The translations under genes were made by a program, and so were the position numbers. Shown here one piece after another: positions 1-12,049 of a stretch of 64,000 nucleotides of DNA. The DNA is taken from the NCBI GenBank assembly GCA_013396915.1, contig VWZL01005191.1:434001-498000 (forward strand), written 5' to 3'. Position 1 is the first letter of the stretch, and each line of letters begins with the position of its first letter. The notes under the pieces are model-generated. The model did not search any database, was not told the origin of the DNA, and worked only from the letters and a program-made list of their open reading frames with translations. The stretch comes from Stercorarius parasiticus (taxonomy: Eukaryota > Chordata > Aves > Charadriiformes > Stercorariidae).

Positions 1-680
1 CTAAAGGATTAGACCAAGGTGGAATGGATGGCTGGGGGGGAACACAGATGAGTTTTAGCCTGATTTTAAAAGGATTTAGCTAGACTGGATTCCTTCTGAT
101 CATGTCATCGTCCTTCAAATGTACCTGTTGACGGGGGCAGCCACTGCCCTCTTCCCATAGTTACAATCTTTTAATGATTTGTTGTACAATAACAGCAGCC
201 AAAAAGCAAGAGTGACCAAAAAGCCAGGTGATGAGCTGTGTGGCTTAGAGGTGTTGCTGAGACAGATTAACGCTCCTGGAGTACAACTGACCTATCTTTT
301 GATGAAGATTTTTCCTATGGAGTGTGGCGAGGCAGCAGCCACAGCGAACAGTTGTGATACAGGAAAATAACACTGAGACATCATCATTCAAATGTCACCA
401 AGATAGATGTCACCTGGCTTGGCATCTGGAGACCACAGAGCTCTGGATATGCTGTGGTAATATTTCTCTGCTTCCCCTGGCAGCAGGAGAACAGCTCTCA
501 CCTTTCCCTCAGGAAAAAATTTACCACTGCGACTCCCAAGGCCACAGCTCCCAAACATTCTGAGATGAGAAAATCCATGTCTCTTTACTTCTGCTTTATC
601 GGCTTTGCCCATCAGAGGTTTACTTTCACAGCAACGGTGAGAAGTAGGAACTGGCTGAGAGAAAGGCTGAGACAGTAGAA
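1..680. other. Unannotated flank upstream of a CR1 copy
   Basis: No gene or repeat is recognisable here. Just before the CR1 junction a short word GGCTGAGAGA/GGCTGAGACA recurs three times (about 652-690), which may be a local duplication at the insertion point. A long minus-strand open frame that begins near 1557 runs through this stretch to 388, but it is antisense to the CR1 copy and resembles no protein I know. Confidence 0.5.
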
Positions 681-1089
681 CAGGCTGAGAGAGTTGGGGT
701 TGTTCAGCCTGGAGAAGAGAAGGCTCCAGGGAGACCTGATAGCAGCCTTCCAGTGCCTGAAGCGGGCCTACAGGAAGGATAGGGAGGGACTCCTTATCAG
801 GGACTGTAATGATAAGACAGGGGTTACCAGCCTCAAACTGAAAGAGGGTAGATTTAGATTGGATATCAGGAAGAAATTCTTTACTGTGAGGGTGGTGAGA
901 TGCTGGAACAGGTTGCCCAGGGAAGTTGTGGTTGCCCCCTCCCTGGAAGTGTTCAAGGCCAGGCTGGATGGGGCTTTGGGCAACCTGGTCTAGTGGGAGG
1001 TGTCCCTGCCCATGGCAGGGGGGTTGGAACTCGATGATCTTTAAGGTCCCTTCCAACCCGAACCATTCTGTGATTCTTTGATTCTGTGA
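681..1089 (+). mobile_element. CR1 LINE, 5'-truncated 3' end
   Basis: CR1 is a non-LTR retrotransposon that dominates bird repeats; most copies keep only the 3' end. This one starts in the last coding part of ORF2 (GCTGAGAGAGTTGGGG, then TTCAGCCTGGAGAAGAGAAG). It runs through the segment encoding the C-terminal tail and then the 3' UTR, with the typical AACAGGTTGCCCAGG and GATGATCTTTAAGGTCCC blocks. It ends in three diagnostic octamers of the form ATTCTGTG/ATTCTTTG/ATTCTGTG at 1065-1089. About 410 bp remain and divergence looks moderate. No target-site duplication is expected for CR1, and I see none. Confidence 0.95.
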
Positions 1090-2932
1090 ACCACATTTAG
1101 GTCTTCTGAGGTCAATCTGGAGCCACCCACCTCCTCCTTGTATTGGCAGCACAGACATCTCACGTGCCTCACACCACTCTGCTCTAAGTAAAGTCTGGGC
1201 CTCTGCTTTTCTAACACCACGAAGATGTAAAAGAAACAGTCTAAACCTGGCCCAAAGTTTCTCAGCACTGCTTTGGAATATGACACTCAGGCTCGAATTG
1301 CCGTGCACTTTTGTAAGACGCTTCAACTCAAAATTAACTGTGTCCAGCAAGCAAAAATTTGGTTTCTCTCCTATTGTATGGGCAATCTCGACAGGCTTTA
1401 TTTCAGGGTCTAAAACTAAAATAGAGTTTGATTTCAGGTGCAAGATTGTAATGAAAATAAAATCCAGGGATATTCTTTCTGAAGACAGACAAATTTCAAA
1501 GAATGCAAAGCACAAACATTCCAAACATACAATTACATAAACCATTTCATTTTGCAATAAAACTCAGTAAAACATTACATTTTTAATGCTACTATACTAT
1601 AGAATATGCAATTTAACATTTAGAAGCCTACATTTTCCAACAATAGATGGCACTAGTAATTCCTGCATTCACCACAACATTAAATAATGCTATAGTGTTT
1701 TAACATATGCAAAAACTAATCATAACTGCCAAAGTAATATATGATGATCAACTCTGCTTTGAAACATTTATATAGATTTTTTTTCGTAGCAAAACAGACA
1801 GTATATGATAGCAGGAGTAACATCTCAAAAATATTTCACTACTTACAATGATTTATCTGAACTGGGAAGCAGGAAAATATTCCACTCTCAATTACATTGG
1901 TGTAAATCATAATGTTCAGTGCCAAAGAATAAGAAGAGGATTCTGTTTATTAGCACCCATAAAGCCTGTTGTGTACGTACCTAGGAGCAGTAGGATTATT
2001 TTTACCTTTCATTTAAAAATTAGCAAAGTAATTTTAGACACAGGTCTCAGAACAATGCAAAAGTCAGTTTTAGATGGACACAAAGCTTGCTGATGTTTGT
2101 TTGTGCAACAGGAACACGCCTGCTCCTTCAGGAGAGGAACCGCAAGGGTTTTCCTTTACAGAATCCAGCTTCTAGAGCTGGTGACCATGGGGAACACTGC
2201 GAAAACACCACCCTGTCTAAAAACGCTGCTATAGCAGATGAGGGATCTGGACTATGACATGCACACCTTAACACAGACCTAGGTTATACAACCAGGCTGT
2301 TATTTAGCAACCATGGAAGGCTATTAATCTTTGTAGAAGATGATATATACACAACATTCCCCATGTTCTTCAGTGAGGTGAAGGTAGGATTGAAATCAGC
2401 TGACTAGTAGCTGGTGAGAGAAGACTAGGCACAAGATTTATAGGTCTGAAGTAGTGAACAGAGCACAGAGGACAATTTACTTATGGCATATAAAAATTCA
2501 TGTATTAGCAAATTGGACTTCTCATGTCTGTGGTTTCCACGATAGAACAGTTCTTCACTGGCATAGGAATTGTTGAAGTCTCTCTGGCAGAGCAAAAGAA
2601 AAGGAGGAGGGGGGCAGGAATGTGGACTTCACATCAAAGTGGGTATTCATGCTGATATAACAGAAGTGTAAGAAGAACGTGGGGATGACTGACCTCTGTC
2701 TAAACTGGAATAGCTCAGTCCAGAGTCTTCCTTAGTATAGACGAGCATCAGCTTAGATCTTCACAGTCATTACAGGGCATTACAATGAAATCTTTTAAGT
2801 CTTTAGGCAATAAAAGGCATGACTTCAGCAATGGGAAGAGGTGTGAGGTAGCAGTGCCTGCTTTGGCATTTGTGGTAACTACAGTTTCATAAAACTAAAG
2901 TTACTTTTGCCATTATCCCCAGGGCCACTCAC
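1090..2932. other. AT-rich non-coding stretch, nothing recognised
   Basis: I see no repeat family or exon with supporting splice sites. The minus-strand open frame of the flanking CR1 extends into 1090-1557. The part from 1560 to 2930 is AT-rich unique-looking DNA with only short frames. Confidence 0.5.
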
Positions 2933-3129
2933 CCATTATCAAAACACGCCGTTGTCCATCACTGCTTAATAATTGCTGACTCCCAATGACAGTCCATGGG
3001 AAGGAAGCACCATCAGGCAAACCAGGGAGTCCTACATGGACCTCTAAAATATATTCCTTCTTCTCCAAGTAACGTGGAGAGTTCATTGCATGTGCTGTGG
3101 CAAATATCCGAGCTTCACGCAGGGTTGAA
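2933..3129 (-). CDS. Candidate internal coding exon of an unidentified minus-strand gene
   Basis: On the minus strand a 197-nt stretch is open for 65 consecutive codons. It ends in a strong splice donor (exon ...ATAATGG, then GTGAGT at 2932-2927). An AG lies just before position 3129, and an in-frame TAA sits immediately upstream of it, so the coding frame must begin there. One base of a split codon is left at each end. The peptide has a normal globular composition; key stretches are SPRYLEKKEYILEVHVGLPG and FPWTVIGSQQLLSSDGQRR. I do not recognise the family. The acceptor is the weak point because its pyrimidine tract is poor. It could be a real exon of a gene whose other exons lie outside the window, a remnant of a dead gene, or chance. 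Nothing else in the window obviously belongs to the same transcript. Confidence 0.4.
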
Positions 3130-3354
3130 CTTTAGATGAAGTTGGCATGTTTATAACAGCCAGGCTTAATCAGTCCCGTTGTTTAGAAAAATCAACTCTA
3201 AGCAGACCTTAGAAATAACCATTCAATTTCTCGTTTAATATCTTCATTTTTAATTGGCTTGTTGCATTCTTTATATGCATTGAAATCCTAGTACACTAGC
3301 TCCTGTGGGAAAATAGTACTCAGCAATTTGAAGTTGTTAGCTGCTTTGAACATA

Positions 3355-3482
3355 GGGGATCTGATTCTCATTTACGTTACAGTCACTTTATATTGCTCAG
3401 GCAGTAAATTGCATTTACACCCAGTAAATGAGCAGCTAGAGTAGTGTAAAGTAACTTTAGCATGAATGAGAATTAGGCCCCC
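3355..3482. mobile_element. Ancient inverted-repeat MITE-like element
   Basis: The two ends form imperfect terminal inverted repeats. The left end reads GGGGATCTGATTCTCATTTA and the reverse complement of the right end reads GGGGGCCTAATTCTCATTCA. About 16 of 21 positions agree, and all differences are transitions, as expected of old methylated DNA. The interior (GCAGTAAATT, AGTGTAAAGTAACTTT) resembles an old repeat that I associate with turtle, crocodile and bird genomes. No intact target-site duplication is visible. It codes for nothing, so any transposase would have been supplied in trans. Confidence 0.55.
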
Positions 3483-3571
3483 AGCATTCCTAAGTTTTTA
3501 TAGCAACTCTGTTATTCATCTCAATTGGTGAGATAGGGATTGATTGACAAGCAAGTAGCAACACAGCATTA

Positions 3572-3799
3572 CCTAGTTTGGAAGGAGAATTGAGCCAGGG
3601 ATTAGAAAACCCCAATTCAGTGAAGGAAATCAGACTGGCTATTAAAAGTCTGAAGTCCAACAAAACACTAAGGCCAGATGGTTTCGGCATACATTTTTAC
3701 AATCAGCTAAGTATAAAAGATGAAATAGCTCCCCTGCTAGTTAAAGTATCGCAAAATTATTTACAGATGGGAATTAATGTTAATGAGTCGTGTAGCTAA
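3572..3799 (+). pseudogene. Fossil L1-clade LINE reverse-transcriptase fragment
   Basis: The plus frame encodes about 73 residues whose spacing matches the start of the reverse-transcriptase domain of L1-type LINEs. The block EIRLAIKSLKSNK is followed by RPDGFGIHFYNQ, where L1 elements carry a conserved E-I-x-x-A-I-x-S-L-x-x-x-K then P-G-P-D-G-F-x-x-x-F-Y signature. An acidic E-I-A-P-L-L-V-K helix follows, also at the expected distance. The frame ends at a TAG at 3797-3799, before the catalytic aspartates, and no further domain is recognisable, so the piece is dead and truncated. It is not CR1: the sequence and motif spacing differ. L1/Tx1-type elements have not been prominent in bird evolution, so this is probably a very old insertion. 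Confidence 0.6.
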
Positions 3800-5792
3800 C
3801 TCCCTACATACCATACTGAAAATTTACCGCCCTCGAGTTTAGTCCCAGCCAATGCACCAGAAAGTTTCATCTTTTGGAAATGGAAATAGATTTTCCTTGT
3901 TTTACCATGTACAACTAACCATTTCAATTTCACATCTAAGAGGCTTAAACAGAAGTAGGATAATAAGGGACAGAGCTAATACCAGAAATGTCCTCAATGT
4001 GAAGGTTATTTTAATTGTAAATTCCCATGTCTGGAAGATTTACTCATAAAACATAACATACAGTAGAAGTGTATTATAGAGAGGAATGATATTAAAAGAT
4101 ATATGCAAGAGTGGTTCAGGGGAATGCAGAGCTCTGGCTCTGGGTGAGTGGCTCAGAGCCACGTTAGGTCAAAATACAGATTTCACCATGTGATGATTGT
4201 TCATTTACTTTGATAAAATGAGTTGGGTTAATCCATTCAGTTCCCGTGAGGCAGCCACCCACATGACAAAAGTACTAATGGGCCACCTAGCTGCACACGT
4301 AGGCAAAAGACTGAGAATATTCTGTTCTTTTTAGTGGAACATACTCATCAATCGTTTGCCCAGACATAATTGAGTGGATCTAACCCAATCAGGAATTTAT
4401 AAATAACCAATAAAGAAAACAGAAAATCCCCCCACTGTGGACTTTTAGTTAGCTTAGCCAACTCAGTTGCTACAACCATGATCTTATAAGGAAATTTTCT
4501 TGCCCATGTCTCCTATATTGTTACAGACTATTTCCATTGCATGCATGCAAAGGAAGGAAAAATACAATGCATTCTATACCTATTAATTGCAGATTGGATA
4601 ATATTCCTGACCCTTCTAAAAAAACATTGTTTTGGGGTGGGAGGTAGTAGATTAACATTTTTCTTTAGATAATCAGTGAAAACAAGAAACTTGAATAACC
4701 AATCAGTAATTTGGGTGTTCTATCCCACAAAGAAAAGGTGAGATAATTGATTTTAAAATCTTATTTAGAGTGGGCTGGATATCTGATGAGTAAAATGAAC
4801 AGCCTCGGGTGAGATGCTTCTTGACAAAGGTCCTAACTCAGATCCAGGCTGTAAGCAAGTGGTGGTATTTCAAGACTCTCCTTTCCATTTGTTTCCATGG
4901 TACAGGAAAAATATTCACCCCAATCCTGGGCTGCTCCCCAGATGCTCAAATGGCGCAGTGACCTAACTCAATGCTTTTGAGGTGCAATAGAATCACCATA
5001 ACTGCCTTAGCTCAACTTTTTCCACACGGCCCACAGAAGAGAAGGGTTTGGAGAAGAAAGGATTTGGCAATAGCATTTCGATGTAAGGCATATTGGATGT
5101 GTCACATTCTCTCACCCACCACATTTGGATCTAACGACCAAATCCCTTTATTTCACCTTGGAAGCTAAGTCAGTAAACTACAGCTACTAAGCAGAGTAAA
5201 CACTATCTTTTCTCCCATTTCACTGTTCCAGCTGCTCTTTACCTACTGCTGCTTATTTGGCTCAATTAACAAAGGCTTAGAAACCCAAATTTTTACTTAA
5301 GGTTGAGTGATACGTATCCAAATAAGTTTGGATATGTGTTTGGCACACACACATCGCCTCAAAATGCCACATTGACTTGATTAATTTTCTTCAAATTTAA
5401 CACCAACAAACATACCACCAGTCTGAGAGCCTATTTGAGGGGGTTTGGGGAGGGGAAGTTTGTTTATTTATTTATTTTGATAAAATCTTCATTGCAAATC
5501 AGGTTTTTGGAGTAATAAATGTAGAAGTCATAATAGGGCCCATTTTACAACAGCCGCTCTACAGCTGTAGCTTCTACTACTACCTTTTGAATTGCTACAG
5601 TGCCTTTATTGGAAAAAAATCTACTACAGTTATTGGAGTGAATTCTAGCAAGTGGCAAAGGGTATCTACAAAACCAATTATGTTGAAATGTCACCAGGTC
5701 CAACAGGAGAATGCAGGAATGCAACATATTTATTATTGTAACCACAGAAGTGTTTAAATGTAAATACAAAGTGTCTATATGAACTTATAACT

Positions 5793-5808
5793 TTATATAT
5801 ATATATAT
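5793..5808. repeat. (TA)n microsatellite
   Basis: A run of eight TA dinucleotides in AT-rich DNA. Confidence 0.85.
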
Positions 5809-6939
5809 GTATGGGAAAACTTTTCAGTAACTTTGCCTCCAAGCTGGTTTTGTTCAGAAAAATATTGAACAAGTCTTAAGGACAGGACAGGCAGCAATGC
5901 CTTGGTATGCATCCAGGGTTCTCTCTGCTGTCACTCACAAGAGGGTTATTACTTCTGTGAATGTATCAGCCCTGCCATTCCCAAGTCTCCACATAAAGGT
6001 TGCTGGGAACCTGCTGCCCAATGGAGAGACCTGGGTTTGCATTTGGAAATGTGGCCCATGCTGAATTAACGTAGGTTTTCCCCTGTATACAAATTAAAAA
6101 TTAAGCTTTTGTCTCACTAAGTGGCACAGGTAAAGTAGACTGGAATCTGAACAAACAGGTTTAGATTTCTCTCCTCTCCACAGATAAAAATCTCACTAAT
6201 CATTGTGCTCCTTCAACTGATTCATTTCTCTTAGGTACAACTAGCTTATCGTTTGATCTCTGTTCTCTCTTCCATTAAACAGCAAACAATTTAAATAGAC
6301 TGCTTGATCAAGGTCCTTTCAATTGCTCATCTTACAAATAGGGATAATCCAAAATGAATGAGACCTAGAATAAATTTCTGCTATTAGTCATATATGATGA
6401 CAGTCGGACAAATGCTACTTTTCCTCTTTTAAGATCGCATTCTGGATCTGGGCTAGCAAGGCAGGTTAATGTAGCACTCTCAACTTTCTGCTTTTCCTTT
6501 GTTTCAACTTGACTTTTTAATTACAAATCTTTGGTATATAATAGCAACTGACCTGACCACTTCTGTATGCAAAGAAACTAGTATCAGATGTATCATCTTA
6601 ATAGTCCGGATTTAGAGGAAGGTGAAGGCAGATAAACATTCCGCAGAGATCATTAAATGATTGACCTTTAGCCTAGATGAGAGAAAACAAACAAAAAACT
6701 CTCAGCTGTACAGAGAAACAAGTTTTTAAAATACATCTTCAGAAAAGATAAGAGGTTTCCTTCTGGTTATTTCTTGAACGACCTTCTCCTGACTTTTCCT
6801 TCATTCAATTATTCTCCTTGGCTTTTCAAACCCTTCTTCAACCTACTCAAATCGCCAATTTTGAAATAAATTTGATGGTCTCTAATACCGGACAGCCGTG
6901 GATTCTATTTCTTCTAGAACCAGCAGTGCCCAAAGTACC

Positions 6940-6963
6940 AAAAAAAAAAAAAAAAAAAAAAAA
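6940..6963. repeat. Poly(A) run of 24 bases
   Basis: An uninterrupted A24 tract. It follows CAAAGTACC and precedes GGCAAAGGG. No recognisable retrogene or SINE body lies upstream, so I annotate it as a simple repeat only. The exact length is prone to sequencing error. Confidence 0.9.
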
Positions 6964-9539
6964 GGCAAAGGGACATTGCTGAAGGAAAATGAAGTTACTT
7001 TGGGAGGGAACACTTCATCATGAGAACTCATGGCAGCTATGCTCAGTAATAGGTTTCTACCATTTCCATGACTTATGCATGGGCTCCTAAATGACCGAAG
7101 GCAGAACTGCAGGAGGTGCCAGTAAGCACCGAGCAGCACTGTTGTACCAATTATCGGTCCAAATTAGCAAAGCTCAGCTAACAGCTGATTCAACTTGCGT
7201 TAGTAATAAAGAGAGTCACTGAAAAGCCCTGGGGCAATTCTCTAAAACCCGGTTTATAATCCAAAACATGAGATGTAATTCCTGACACCAGCAGCATGCC
7301 CAGAGCCAGCAATCATCTGGCACTAACAGCAAGGAATCGCGCGTGTGCAGCCCCTCGCAAACAATAAATAAAGGCACGTTCCTCAGAGACACCCACCAAC
7401 AATATCTGTCATTAATACTTACTGCCTAAGTTAATGATAACAAACTCATGCTGACTCTTAGGAAAAGTCCATTTCCACTTCTACATTTTCAGAGCACCTC
7501 GGCTTAAATATCTGAGCTGTACGCAGCAGTTCTGGTGGATCTTCTGAGACCTGGTTAATCAGAATCTTCCTTTGTATAAAACCACAGTAAACTGGAAAGT
7601 AGCTGTTCAGGACAGTAAAACGTTCGGTACATGTCACTTCCTGTACCATGGAGAGGAGGGAGAGGGGGTGAAAGGGCATTAATCGTCTTGACTACTGGTG
7701 CAGTCACATTGAGGGCTGTGAGTAGCCAAGGGCTAATTCTGTTCACAGCAATATTTCAGGGTCCACAGAAGTAGAAGAACGAAGCCACCAGAGCAGTAAC
7801 TTTTCAAAACTAAGACATGAGAGTTGTGGGGTGAATTCAGTCATCATTCTGCACCCTGTCAAATCAAGTACTGTCATCCCACCAGCCCCCAGTACATTGT
7901 CTATTTCCCCATGAGAGGGATTTTCCCCTAAAGCCATATGTATTAACTACTTCTGTCTACTGATCTCTTAATTTTCATGGAAAACTTTTTCTCTTCTTGA
8001 CAGACTGAGGTTTCCTTCCTCTCAGTTCCTTTCTTTTTGAACATTTTCATTTGAAGGAGGAGAAATAATTGGTACACAAATACTATAGCTGATATTAGTT
8101 TCACTCTTGACATGCTGAAACAGATACAGTTTGAAAGAACAAATTAGCTGCACAGCTTTCCTTATTGCATATTAAAAGTAATTTAGACAGCAAATACAAA
8201 GATTTAACAAACACATTAAGACTGAAAAATCATTACTTATTAAACGAAAGCTGAGATAATACAATAATCAAATACAGAATACTGTTGCAAATAAAATCAG
8301 TGAGTTGATGGTGGTTTGATTTAGATTATCAAATTAATCCAACTAGGAATCAAACGCAGTTATGAGACTGAGGCAAGACAAACCTGCTTTTTTCTAGTCC
8401 TGTATTGCGAAAGACATTGTTGTTGTATCTCAGTCTAATACAGCTCTTTTGTTCCCATTTTCCCATAGTAATAGGGATATTATTCTGACAGTGATTCAAC
8501 TGTCGTGACTGCTTTCAGAGAGTTATGCATGGGCTGGATATTCTCAAGGAAGTACAGAGACCAAATAGGCTTCCTTAGCTGCACTTTCACTGCCGTTTTC
8601 CCTTTTTCTTAAATGTCATAATTGTTCTAGTAGCTATTCTTTTGTTATTCTTATTACCTTGCCTATTGCATATAACAACATAAAAACTAAGCAACGGAAA
8701 TAAAACAGAAGAGTGTTTACTGCAACAGGTTTCTACACACAACAGTGCTCCAGAAAGCACTTCTGTAACTTTGGCAGCACTTACTACCATAAGAGACCAA
8801 TTTGGGAACTCATTTGAAGGTTTCAGAAAGTATTATCAGAAATGTTTTTTCACAAGCACATGAATTCGTTCTTTGCGCTTTCATGCGCTGGCAGAACAAG
8901 AAAGCAGCACTCCTTAAGGCAAAGCAGGAAAAAAAAAAAGAAAGAGAAGGATACCCTTTCACTTCTTGGTCTTGAGATCTTTGATTTATGCAGGTGCTGC
9001 ATAGAATAGCTGATATAGTACCTTTGCTTAAATTTTTTGACACTTGCGTGCACGTAATAGAAAGCAGCAGATTTGTCTCGCTGGCATAGCCAGGTCAGCC
9101 AGCTCTCACCTCCTCTGGCAGACGGTGCAGTATCCAAGAGGAGGGAGGGACACTTCTATTATTGGTTTTATTTAACAGGCTACATATCCATCTTATGTGT
9201 GCCTTTGATCACCTCTACCAGTAATTCTCTTGTATTCCGTCTTTGATAAAAGTGCTGGGCTTCTTAAATACTGGATTAAATATCTCAACCTTAATACTGG
9301 GTTGTACACCCTACATACAGCTAACAATAATCCAGTCATTTCCCAGTTGATAGGCTTTAGGGCTGAGATCACTGTAGGGTCACTAAGCCATGCAGGAACC
9401 ACCCTTGGAAAAATTCACTCTTCCATCTGCCAATGAGGTAAGCTCCAAAAATGAATTCTCCATTATCTGGGGTATAACAAGGCAAGCTAATGTTGATTCC
9501 CTGGGAACATGACTAGTGGGGAATACAGTGCAGAGATAC

Positions 9540-10080
9540 TGAAGAAGCGCCACAGGAGTCAGCCGGCATTCGGTGTGAGATGGAGCTGAGAACAGAACAG
9601 ATTCAGTCTCCTGGCTGTGCTCTCGAGCACCCTCTGATCAACAGTTTCTGGCACGCAGCCCCAGATCTGAGCCGGCTCTGTCTGCTCCCGAAGTGCTGCC
9701 GAGGAAGTTAATAAACCTCCCGGAATTCACAGCCCTGGGAGGAATAATGGGAAGCCGTGAGAGTAGCTCTGCGCTGCTCAGCAGGGTGCTGGGACCGAGC
9801 CAGAACAAATGAGCCCATCTGATTCTGCTGAGGGACACTTAATTGCCTCTGAAACATGCACCCCAGGATCCACGGTTCACTGTGAGGAGCAGGCTCGGGC
9901 TTGTAGGAGTCATTAATTGATCAATCAGCCGGGGAGAAGTAGCTAAAACTGCTTCTGACTTACTCGTGCTGACCCTGGAAGCAGTGCAGTGGTGATGGTG
10001 CAATGCTCTGCCTGATCCAAGGAGCTCTGCCGATCTGACCCAGAGCTGCACGGAATCAACTCCCACGCTGCTCTCTCCTG
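9540..10080. promoter_or_regulatory. GC-richer block, possible cis-regulatory element
   Basis: This half-kilobase stands out from its AT-rich surroundings by higher GC content, many CAGC/CTGC words and scattered CpGs. In its middle is a homeodomain-type cluster GTCATTAATTGATCAATCAG (9908-9927), which contains TAATTGA and TCAATCA sites in a near-palindromic arrangement. The minus strand is open for about 142 codons with only one stop (a TAA at 9839-9841), but the peptide is low in identity cues and lacks clear splice sites. I therefore read it as a possible enhancer or old promoter, not a gene. I infer this from composition and motifs only. Confidence 0.25.
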
Positions 10081-11792
10081 GTCAGGGGAACCCAACGGCT
10101 GGATATTCACCCATAATAATCAAGGGTTAAATATATTGCTGCCACGCAAACCCCAGGCAGAAGAGGTGGCGTTAGTCTTGCTACCTTCTCTTAACAAATA
10201 AGCCATGTTTGAATCATTCCTTAAAAATGATGAATGACCTTGTGAACACCCTGAACTCACACTCATTCATCTTTTCAGCAGCAGATGCCAGGTCATATAT
10301 CCCCACGTGAAGGGAAATTAGGGAAATGTGTTGTAAGATCTCATCAAGGGGTTTTTTTTCATGATCTCCTCAGTAATTTTTAATCTAAGCAGAAATTGCT
10401 TCTACACCTTCTTACACTAAATTCTATTTAGCATCAGATAATTCCACTTAAATGTAAGGTATTTCTTTAATAGACAGCTTTTTCCCCATTCCTCGTGGTC
10501 TCTCTAGCACTTGCATGTACTGCAACTGCTGGTAGAAAGATTAATAGAAATGCTGGCAGCAGTTTTTCAACAGAAAGATACTTGCCTGCAAGATACCTCT
10601 TCCCACCTTCTTTTCTCTTTTTTCTTATTTAAGAAGATGGGAATTTAGTAGCTTCCTCCATGCCTCACAGTTTCTTCTCTAGACCACCTGCTGGAAGTTA
10701 TTACAACTCCACCATCACATTTATGACACTTATTTCTGATGAAATTTCCTTAAAAACTATGACTATGGTTCTATTAGATGGGAGTCATTCAATATTTGCA
10801 GTCTCACTGACGTGAAATTCAATTAATTTTGTATTATGATCAGAAATATGGAATAGATTTGATTTTGCAGGAAGTTGACATTTCAGCCAAGAGAGATGTC
10901 TGTTATACTGATTTATCTGATTAGGGCAAGATACTGTGAAACGTTTTTCCATTATGGTATTCATCTGCAAGAGAGAGATTCCTTATTTATGTATGAGCAG
11001 AGGGAAAGTGCTTTGACCTGGGAATGAAGAAACTTGATTGTCCCCTCGTCACATTGCTATGTTATATGTCTCTGTATCTCGGGAAGGTTATTGTGTGTCT
11101 TGGGAAGCAAGACCTCAGACTTCTCCTTAGAAAGCTGGCAACTATCACCCCCCATTTCATCATAAAGTGGCACTGCACACTAACTCTTAGCTAAAATTTT
11201 GGCAGAGCTAAACAAAATGCCTTTCTATTTTATGGCAAACTGGAGCTTCACCTGCTCAGGCAGAGTCCTCCTGAAATGAACACAGGAAACAGGAATTTGG
11301 ATATTCGCTAGGAGGGATGAAGAAAATTCAAACTCTGCTGATGGCCTGTGAAAATGAACCCTGTAGTCACGTAATAGGCTTTTTTCCCCTCCAGTTTTCT
11401 TTTAGAAAAGGTGTTATTTAATTTATATATCTCTTGGTATATAACTTCCAATTAAAAAGTATAATCTGTCAATGATGGCATCACATGCTAAGCACAGACA
11501 CATTTCTGCTATTGGGGGACATATTTTCACATCTCATTCATAAACATCTCTCACTTTTATCAGCATTTTGCACTTTATTGGTAAGCCTTATCTCATAGTG
11601 GCAATATTGGAAGTTGAGGAACATCTACAGTGTATTGGTATTTGAATAACAAAGCAAACCTTGTGAATCTCTGCCTGCCTTTTATGCCACCTTCCAGCCA
11701 AAGATTATTTTATATTGTTACAACACTTCCACGAGTTCCCATGGGATTGCACAAGTATCACAGAAAAATCTGGTCTTTCATTATTTGCCATT

Positions 11793-12049
11793 TTGTTTTG
11801 GTCAGTTTGGTCAGCTTGGGTCAACTGTCCCAGCTGTTTCCCCCCCCAGCCTCTTGCCCACCCTCAGTTTACTGGCCTTTGCAGGGGATGTTGGGGGTTG
11901 GAGAGGTGCTGTGGGAGCAGCGCTCTGCGGTAGCCAACCCCCTGGTGTGTTATATCAACACTGTTTTAGCCACAGATGCAAAGCACAGCACCATACGGGC
12001 TGCTATTAAGAAAGTTAACTCCATGCCATCACAGCAGAGACCCACTACA
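11793..12049 (-). mobile_element. Truncated solo LTR, avian ERVL-like family
   Basis: Read on the minus strand, the element begins at 12049 with TGTAGTGGGTCTCTGCTG. It then has AGTTAACTTTCTTAATAGCAG, a CAGTGTTGATATAACACACC block, and a TTGACCCAAGCTGACC-type segment. These are in the order expected of the 5' (U3) half of the same broad LTR family as the copies at 48184 and 55665. The part with the TATA box and poly(A) signal is missing, so the copy is truncated at about 11793. A plus-strand open frame of 170 codons (11630-12142) crosses it but is only the LTR read in antisense plus flanks. Confidence 0.75.

Larger units (their letters stand above)
3800..11792. other. Long non-coding stretch, mostly unique-looking AT-rich DNA
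   Basis: No gene is supported in these 8 kb. It contains a short TA repeat (5793-5808), a poly(A) run (6940-6963), a purine-rich A tract near 8930-8950, and a GC-richer block at 9540-10080 that is listed separately. All open frames are under 100 codons, and none has matching splice sites plus recognisable protein sequence. Confidence 0.5.
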
